Part shown: positions 57,793-64,000 of the stretch, piece by piece
How the letters are laid out: each line of letters begins with the position of its first letter
Position numbering within the stretch: the first letter of the stretch is position 1
Origin: Cycas panzhihuaensis
Lineage: Eukaryota > Cycadophyta
DNA: 64,000 nucleotides
NCBI GenBank assembly: GCA_023213395.1
Contig: CM041465.1
Coordinates: 17,174,001-17,238,000 of the forward strand
Direction: 5' to 3'
Program-made: the position numbers and the translations under genes
Notes under the pieces: generated by a model
What the model was told of the DNA's origin: nothing
Databases searched by the model: none
The model's input: the letters and a program-made list of their open reading frames with translations, nothing else

Positions 57793-57929
57793 GATAGGTT
57801 AGGGAAGAGCTGTTCAAAAGTTGTAGCAACCGAGGCACATGGGAATGGTCTTAGGGAGTGTAGGGACTTCTAGAAGAGGGTCAAGGTGAGGTGTGGATGA
57901 AGAGGTGTCGTTTGCCTATTTAGCCAATT

Positions 57930-60355
57930 GAGACCAGGTTAAGGCATATAATGGTGTGGTCTCAAGCATCTAGATGACCTTCTTTCCCTTGTTTCAGGTT
58001 CAAGAAGGTGAAGGAGTATGATGGTCAGGAGAACTAGAGGAAGAAGATGACTTCCTTGTACCGTTCCCTTTGGCTTGTGAAGGGTGAGGGTTTGGAGATC
58101 TTCCTCTGTTTTGGCTATTCTTTTATTAGCTATTACAATCATGTTCCTCATGTTTGGGAAAGGGATCTTTGTGGATGAGTTGGTCTAAGTTAGGCCTGGA
58201 TGCCCATTTGGGGGAAGAATCATGCTATAGGGTAGCTCTAGAGTGCTAGGCTGGGCATTATGAATCTTCATGGAAACATTCCCCATTAATGGAACACCAC
58301 TTCTTCTCGAGGGAGGAATCAGGTTTCCTCGCTTGAGAAGATTGGGTATTACCACCCTTGGGGGGAGCAGCTTGTGAAGCCTGGTGGACTAGTTTATGTG
58401 AGGTAGGGGATGAAGGAGCCTGGAGTTTGAGCTCCTTCATGGTACGTTCAAATGAACATATAGTAGAAGTAAGAGGATCCAAGGTCTTCTCGGTTGGATG
58501 GGAAGAAGACCTAGCAGGCTACTAGATTTTGGTCTCTCGGGGTGGTGGTAGTGCTTACATCATTATGAGGGATTGAGAGGCTTCTTGAGTCTATCTTGGA
58601 TCTTAATGGCCTCAAGCACCAAGCACTTGGCTATGGAAGAGTCACACATAGTTGCCCCTATTTTAAGGACTTCAATGTGGACTTCTGGGTGAAGAGTGTT
58701 GACAAAGAGATCCCTCTTTAACTCCTTAGGTAGAGTTACCTTTATGGAGTGAAGAAGGTCATGAAAGTGTCTCACAAAGTCATGATTCATCTCATCATGA
58801 CTTTGTTTGAGAGATAAGAGGGCTTTCATTCCACTCTTGAATGGACAAGTTATGTCAAATAGTTGACGAATTCATCCACGAGCTGTTGAAATGAAAAAAC
58901 GGAATGTGTTGTCAAGCGAGAGAACCACTTAAGGGCATCACTTTGAAGGGATTGTGGGAAGAGTTTCATAAGAATGTGGTCATAGGCCCAATAATTAATA
59001 CATGCCATAGAAAATCTATGGACATGCTCTGTTGGGTCCTGTGATGAGGTCCCATCAAATTTAGAAACCTTAGGAGGGTGAGGCGGTAAGTTAGTTCTTA
59101 GCACCTCAATGGAGAGGGGTGTCGATCTGTAGTCCATAAAGGGGTGTGCCCTTGACTAGACCATAGGGTTGATGGAAGCTGGAAGATCAGGTGGACAAGA
59201 CTGCATGGATACTCCTTGAATGGTTTGGTTTGAAAGGGGATGTTGTCCTCCCATCGTTTGGTGAGAAGATATGAATCCCACATTTGAAAGGGCATGCATA
59301 GGAGCAGATGGGTGTCATGGACCCATTTCTCCTTAAGGAAATACTCCTTGTTGGAAAGGAACTTGTGGGAAAGTGCCTTGGGAGGGGGCTTACCCTCCTT
59401 ATAGAGGCACAACATGAGGTGTAATGTAGGATGATAGAAAAGAGGGGTGAGGGACTAGGTTTTGTCCATATGGACCGCTCGTAGGTGGTGTGATCCCATA
59501 TGGGTGCAAAGGGTCCACCCCATAAGCTGGAAGGGAGTTTCCCTTACCATGGCCCCATAGTTGAGAGGTGTAACCTGGAGGTACGTAAAGGGAAGAGTCC
59601 CTAGGTTGGAGTTGGGAGTGTGTGGGGGTGGGCCCCACATAGTTAGACGTAAGGGTACATGCAGGTCCCCTAGATCTAACAGGTGGTGGATAGACTATTG
59701 TTGGATTAAGAATAGTGGTTTGACTAGATAAGGGCATGCTCAACCCAAGTTAGGAAGCAGACATACCAAGGGTGGTCCCCAAGGAACATAAGCCATAGGG
59801 AGAAGAATATGAAGTGAGAGGTAGGCTCATCATAGGTAGGGAAGTCGAATAGGATGAGCAAGGCAAGGGGGACATAGAAGAAGGAAGTGTAATGCTTTGT
59901 AAGACATTCTTGAACCACTTAAGGTGTGGTTGGATATGGGCATCTTAGAAACATTAGATAAGGGCTTCTACTACATCAGCAGGATGGGTATCTTCTTGAT
60001 CATAAAAGGTAGATAGAATCTCATACGAAGTAGACCTCGTAGGATGATCCTCATGAGAGTCACCACCATGGTGGTGAAACTATAGAGGGGATGAAACCTC
60101 TACCTCATGAGTAGAGAGATGGTGGAGTTATGGGTGTTGTTAGTCACCTAGATAAAAGATAGGGTCCTCACCCTCTTGGGTGGACCCTTGAAAGGAAGTA
60201 GAAGGCTCATGTGATTCAGACACATAGGCATGATATGCCCAATCTGAGGGGAATCCCTCCATAGTCAAATAGGGATCTGACATAGGGAGGGAGTTATATG
60301 AGGAGTCTTCCAATAATGGAGGTAGACCTCATAAGTAGTATGAGAACCATCACAT
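57930..60355 (-). pseudogene. gag: Tat-B gag remnant
   Basis: Start at the minus-strand ATG at 60355, matching the Tat-A gag start; the second codon is now TGA. Blocks: YLTMEGFPSDWAYHA, LYVPPGYTSQLWGHGKG, AYGVDPLHPYGITPPTSGPY, PKVSKFDGTSSQDPTEHVHR, ALLSLKQSHDEMNHDFVRHF. The knuckle KKWCSINGECFHEDS has its first His replaced by Asn. Multiple stops. Confidence 0.9.
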
Positions 60356-60501
60356 ACAAGTTTTTCCTATGGGTTGGAAGAAAGTAGGAGAGATAAAGTG
60401 GTGCACACGTTGGGGGATACCCAACAAAACCAAAAGGGAGAGCTACCAAGAAGAATTAGCACCAATAGAAAGGGAGGAAGGATTCATCCCTTACTAAAGG
60501 G

Positions 60502-60519
60502 TCCCCAATATGGTCACCA
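60502..60519 (-). promoter_or_regulatory. Tat-B primer binding site
   Basis: Minus strand TGGTGACCATATTGGGGA, one base inside the 5' LTR, parallel to Tat-A. Confidence 0.72.
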
Positions 60520-60520
60520 A

Positions 60521-63360
60521 TGGAATCATGTCTATGGAATGGTAACCACACTTGGTTAGGACTGGGTTAATCAACAAAGAGTTTTAGGATCTAAGATAAA
60601 TCTGGTAAGAGAGGAATCACTTACATAGGGCGTCTACGCATTAGAACACAAGTTTGGGACTCGCAGATGGCACACAACTCCCTTCTAAGTAACTTGTCTT
60701 TGGTTCAAAGGGTAGAAGGAGTGAGGGATATCCTTGGTTTCCTGAGTAACCTTAAGAAGTAGACCCTCCCACCCTTGGATGCCTGAAGGAGGGAGGTAAG
60801 GTCAAATGAGGGAATGGCTCATCACAGAAGGAACATGGTGTGAATGGGGTGTATTCAAATAAACAATGCGGGAGGTATATGCTTGTGGAAGGAAGATTGA
60901 GTAACCACCCCACGAGTGGAACTAACCTAAAAGGAAGGGTTCTAAGGCTACCTAGCTACTGTAAGTATGATAAGATGAGGGGAAAGGTCCTAGAGGTAAG
61001 GTCTTCCCTAGACCAATATACCCAAGGTAGGCTTGGGGATGTGACATGACGGTGAGAAGGGTTTTCTACCATTTTGAGTGTAAAGGGTTTAGTACTCTAT
61101 GTGTTGTGGTGAAGTGATAGATATGTTATTATGTTTATTGCAAATAGGGAAGAAACCATAAACTAATGAATAAGCTCTCATTTACTCTCTAATATTACAA
61201 CCTCACTCTCCTTTCATTTTCTATAAAAGAAAAGGAAATAAAGAGGCTAGCCAAACAGTTGCAAAATATGCACGCAAGGGGTGTAAGGCCAAATAGAGGG
61301 ATATGCAATCAAGCAAGGAAGCGAAGAATGTGATTCCTACTTCGTGCACTTTCCTAGATGAATAAACAAAGCAAACACATGCAAATGATGAATGCAACTT
61401 CATTCCTTTTCTCTTTTTCCTTTTATATTCCGCATAGATAAGCAAATAAACTTTGAACAAGAGAAAGAGAGCTACAAAGGAAAAGGTAGTAGTGCACCTG
61501 AAAAATCACGTGGCTGGATGAATATGTTCCCTTATGCTGTAATCATTCTTCTCTTCTCCTTCCCTAAATATGAGCAGTGTAGAGTAGTGATATTGGGGCT
61601 TCCTTACCTTCCCCAAGTTGAAAAGGAAAAAGGTAAGAAAGGAAAAGAGAATTGGATGTGCAAAAAGATTAGAAAGTGATAAGGGAACAAAGGAGAAAGA
61701 CGTACTCGAGTTGACGTTCTTCTTCCACCTCCACATGCAGCACAGCGAGAACCTGTAATCAAAGAGTATTTCCCTTTCCTAAAGGGCTACTAGGGTATGA
61801 GATATATATGTATACAATGTGCATAAGGTAATACAAGCAAAGTATACTAATCAAGTGAAACCTTCAGTTAAGAGACAATTTCTAACCTTCTCTATGCTAG
61901 CAAGACTAGAAAATGGATGGTGATGGTTAGCCTCAAAATGACTAACCCTCTAAAATACACACCTCCATATTATCCAAGCATATAAATAACTAGTAATGAT
62001 AGAATAATGGGGGTTAAATGTGTGAACGATGGGCTGCAAAAAGGCTGCAAATGTTGCTAATGTTGTAAAAGTTGCGATGCACAACTTTTGCAACCTAAAG
62101 TTAATCTGACACCCAAAGGCAAGGGCAGAGAAACTAGGGAAGAGCAAGAAGGTATGGAGGATAGACAAGGGAAGATGGAGGGGATGCCTCCTTTGCACAA
62201 TGGAAAAACTGAAGAAAAGAGGGGATATATAGGGTGTTTCAATCACTTTTCAGGAATTAAAAAGGAACAAAATGAAATAAGGATGGGGGGAATACATGCT
62301 ATATGAAAATTAGGAAAAGATCTGCTTGAGAAAATGGCAGAGAAAGGTAGTCTTGCAAGGTTTATAGGTGACTATGAAATCTGGAGAGACAACCTTAGTG
62401 GAGTATAATATTGGTGCTTAAAGGTGAGCCTTGGAGCATGTCTTGCTTGAAGGGGCCTTATCTCAGGCCTACTGCCACAGATCTAAGCTTCAGAGGACTG
62501 ATCTCAGGCTAGAGCATATATACGCCAAGTGTTGCAGGGCATTTCTATAGGAGATGACTTTGAGAGAGCAAGAAGAGATGGGAGAAAGTGGAAGAAGAGA
62601 AGACAAGAGAGGGAAAAATGATGTCTTTTTAGGTTTTAAACCTAACCCTAGCTCAATTAAGTGATTAGGGTTCGACTAGGGCCGGGAATATGACTCATCC
62701 ACATGGCAATTTTGTAATAAGTATGAAATTTACCACGGTAAATTTTAAAAAGTGGTTTGTAACAGTCGCCCTATAGTAAACTTCACGACATAACGAAGTC
62801 TACCATGGTACTGTGATATTTATCTCGGTGCGGTGACAACACAAGAAACATAAAGGGAGGAAGGAGCTAGGAACCCTAAAAGAAGGTACTCTAAGCCTAG
62901 GAGGTCCCGACCCTCTATCTAGGTGGATGGGGACAGTCATAAAGAAGAAATGACCTATGCTGGATGGGGCACCAAAGAGACAAAGTCCCCAAGAAGTTGG
63001 CAAATAGGTAATAATATACCAATCACACCTAGGTGAAGTGATAAAAGTTAAGATGTGATAATGGGATTGTGAACAGATCACAAGGGTTGATCAGTGCTTG
63101 GGACAATATGGAGATGAGTAGGAGGGTTATGGAGTGCCATTAGGATTAGTATCCCGAGTTGTCATAAGTTAGAATAGTATTAAGCAATATGATCAAGTAG
63201 CGGAGGCAACATGATCACTCAAATGAACCAATCAGTCATGCAATGAAAAATAGATGCTTTGACTTACCTTTCTTAAGAAGTGACAAAGGTGAAAGATAGA
63301 AGTGTAGTTGCACTTACCTAAGTCAACTACTCAAAACCCATTCCTGGTAGCTAGGAAACA
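60521..63360 (-). repeat. Tat-B 5' LTR
   Basis: 2840 bp, TGGAATCATG...AGGAAACA on the + strand, direct repeat of 39563-42642. Relative to the other copy it lacks about 280 bp near 62118 and has a small GGCTGCAAA duplication near 62030. Palindromic cluster at about 62775-62815. Confidence 0.93.
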
Positions 63361-63365
63361 ACAAC
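63361..63365. repeat. Target-site duplication of Tat-B, right copy
   Basis: ACAAC versus GCAAC at 39558-39562. Confidence 0.85.
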
Positions 63366-63700
63366 AGTTGAGGAGGCTCCAGTAGTAGGGGCAAGGAGAG
63401 GAAGAGGTCATGATAGAGAAGCTCATGGAAATAGAGGTGTTGGTAGGGGAGAGCAGGCAGGGAGAGAAGATAAGGGAGGTGCTTCCTCTAGCAGTGGAGC
63501 AGGTAGCAGTTAGTAGGTGCTTGGACAGGGAGGTGAGGTACCTATGGAGAGGAGAGAGGGCTCCATCCAGAGTATGGAGCTAAGATCTGTTGATAGGCAG
63601 GCCAGGGATTGAGAGGTTATAACTGATGAGAGAGGAGCTATGCAAGAGTCTCATTAGGAGCCATAGATAGTAGAGTCACCACTAGCTGGTGAGCTAGTAG
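63366..63700 (+). pseudogene. Tat-C antisense gene, segment 3 (end of exon 1)
   Basis: Continues in phase from 39562: VERAT|VEEAPVVGARRGRGHDREA, a basic/Gly-rich then Ser/Glu-rich low-complexity tail like that of Tat-A and Tat-B. Ends SPLAGELVG at the GT donor. Four stops at probable Gln/Trp codons. Confidence 0.68.
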
Positions 63701-63841
63701 GTAAAGAGCCAACAAGAGCCAGATCTATAGCTATATGATTTGATTAGTTGATTTCTTGTATCACATTACATTTGCTTTATTTTTAAAGTTCATTTTCTTC
63801 TCTAAAGAACTAACTATATATTACATGTTTTAATTAGATAG
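63701..63841 (+). other. Predicted intron of the Tat-C antisense gene
   Basis: 141 bp, GTAAAG donor, AT-rich, acceptor TTAGATAG. Phase 1, LVG|DGIVT, same position as in Tat-A and Tat-B. Confidence 0.65.
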
Positions 63842-63963
63842 GTGATGGGATAGTTACTTTAAGAGAGGTTCAGAGGATGCTAGAGTTGATCTTCCCATAT
63901 ATTCTAGCATTAAATGAGGCACCTTTTTGGAATGTGGTGGATCGTAGACTATTGGGGCACTAG
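63842..63963 (+). pseudogene. Tat-C antisense gene, exon 2 start
   Basis: DGIVTLREVQRMLELIFPYI, then FWNVVDRRLLGH and TAG. This corresponds to the LIEAVVREIFPQVY block of Tat-A. Just beyond the stop a copia LTR begins, so the rest lies outside the window. Confidence 0.6.
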
Positions 63964-63975
63964 ATCGACTACTAT

Positions 63976-64000
63976 TGAAAAGAGTGGATCTATCCTTCAT
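63976..64000 (-). mobile_element. Start of another Copia-2-family LTR at the window edge
   Basis: All 25 bases (beginning TGAAAAGAGTGGATCTATCC) are identical to the start of the Copia-2 5' LTR at 19498. Orientation as Copia-2. Full element or solo LTR cannot be told. Confidence 0.88.

Larger units (their letters stand above)
39563..63360 (-). mobile_element. Tat-B: full-length decayed Tat-like gypsy element with an antisense gene, hosting Chromo-D
   Basis: Minus-strand element, 23798 bp including the 6.3-kb Chromo-D insert. Order: 5' LTR (60521-63360), PBS-like site, gag, protease, linker, RT with an internal deletion, RNase H, integrase, opposite-strand gene (44811-53040), polypurine tract, 3' LTR (39563-42642). 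Same architecture as Tat-A but more diverged and AT-richer, hence probably older. The frame of the interrupted Tat-C gene runs on in phase across it. Confidence 0.92.
11018..63975 (-). mobile_element. Tat-C: old gypsy element, left LTR and antisense-gene region, heavily nested
   Basis: Composite of four host segments: 11018-12062 with 19801-20968 (left LTR, about 2.2 kb without Copia-2), 20969-22781, 38758-39562 and 63366-63975. They join at the target sites of Copia-2, Tat-A and Tat-B. Orientation is minus: the polypurine tract on the minus strand next to an LTR starting TGTTTC (20968 down) means this is the 3' LTR. The + strand frame runs through both junctions in phase once the inserts are removed, which supports the reconstruction. 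Its gag-pol and 5' LTR are outside the window. Confidence 0.7.

Noticed and set aside
1-64000. Repeat-induced point mutation as the cause of the transition pattern
   Set aside because: The sequence is plant-like, and RIP is known from fungi. Methylcytosine deamination explains the pattern.

Overview
This window is a plant-type, gene-poor, repeat-dense chromosomal segment. Almost all of it can be read as nested and decayed LTR retrotransposons. I see no intact single-copy host gene, rRNA, tRNA or CRISPR array. Evidence for a plant, most likely a seed plant with a large genome: Ty1/copia and Ty3/gypsy elements with plant-type tRNA-iMet primer sites, a chromodomain-bearing gypsy element, gypsy elements with Tat-type pol motifs, and plant-mobile-domain (PMD-like) coding sequence. 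Species is not determinable. Every reading frame is broken, mostly by TGG->TAG, CAA/CAG->TAA/TAG, Cys->Tyr and Gly->Asp/Asn changes. This is the pattern expected of long-methylated, silenced DNA.

Layout. (1) 1-11017: tail of a + strand Tat-like gypsy element (Tat-0): integrase end, short 3' UTR, PPT and a long 3' LTR. The LTR is split by a complete copia element (Copia-1, 2630-9944, perfect TSD CTTCC). (2) From about 11018 to the right edge runs an old minus-strand gypsy element (Tat-C). Its left LTR (11018-20968) is split by a complete minus-strand copia element (Copia-2, 12063-19795, TSD GTGGG/GTAGG). After that LTR come a PPT, minisatellite-like UTR repeats, an inverted-motif array, and a + strand gene cut into pieces by two later elements. 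(3) Tat-A, 22782-38752, minus strand, perfect TSD GTGAG, LTRs of about 2.7 kb. (4) Tat-B, 39563-63360, minus strand, TSD GCAAC/ACAAC, LTRs of about 3 kb. Tat-B is itself hit at 46598-52930 by a + strand chromovirus (Chromo-D) whose left end is rearranged with an inverted LTR. (5) 63366-63975: the rest of the Tat-C antisense gene. (6) 63976-64000: the first 25 bases of another Copia-2-family LTR, running off the edge.

The most interesting content is a gene module shared by Tat-A, Tat-B and Tat-C. Between the 3' LTR and the end of pol, on the strand opposite gag-pol, each carries a gene with an N-terminal PMD-like domain, an acidic low-complexity middle, a phase-1 intron of about 110-140 bp at the same place, and (in A and B) a coiled-coil-like second exon. 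In each element the gene is preceded by a cluster of palindromic or inverted motifs. Related motifs of the same family type lie in that element's own LTR. In Tat-A two of these are perfect palindromes of 32 and 24 bp with GGTACC at the centre. The related Tat-0 element has only about 450 bp between integrase and PPT and so lacks the module. Extra antisense ORFs are known in Tat-lineage elements. I have not seen the combination of PMD-like gene, conserved intron and LTR-matching palindromes described, but could not search.
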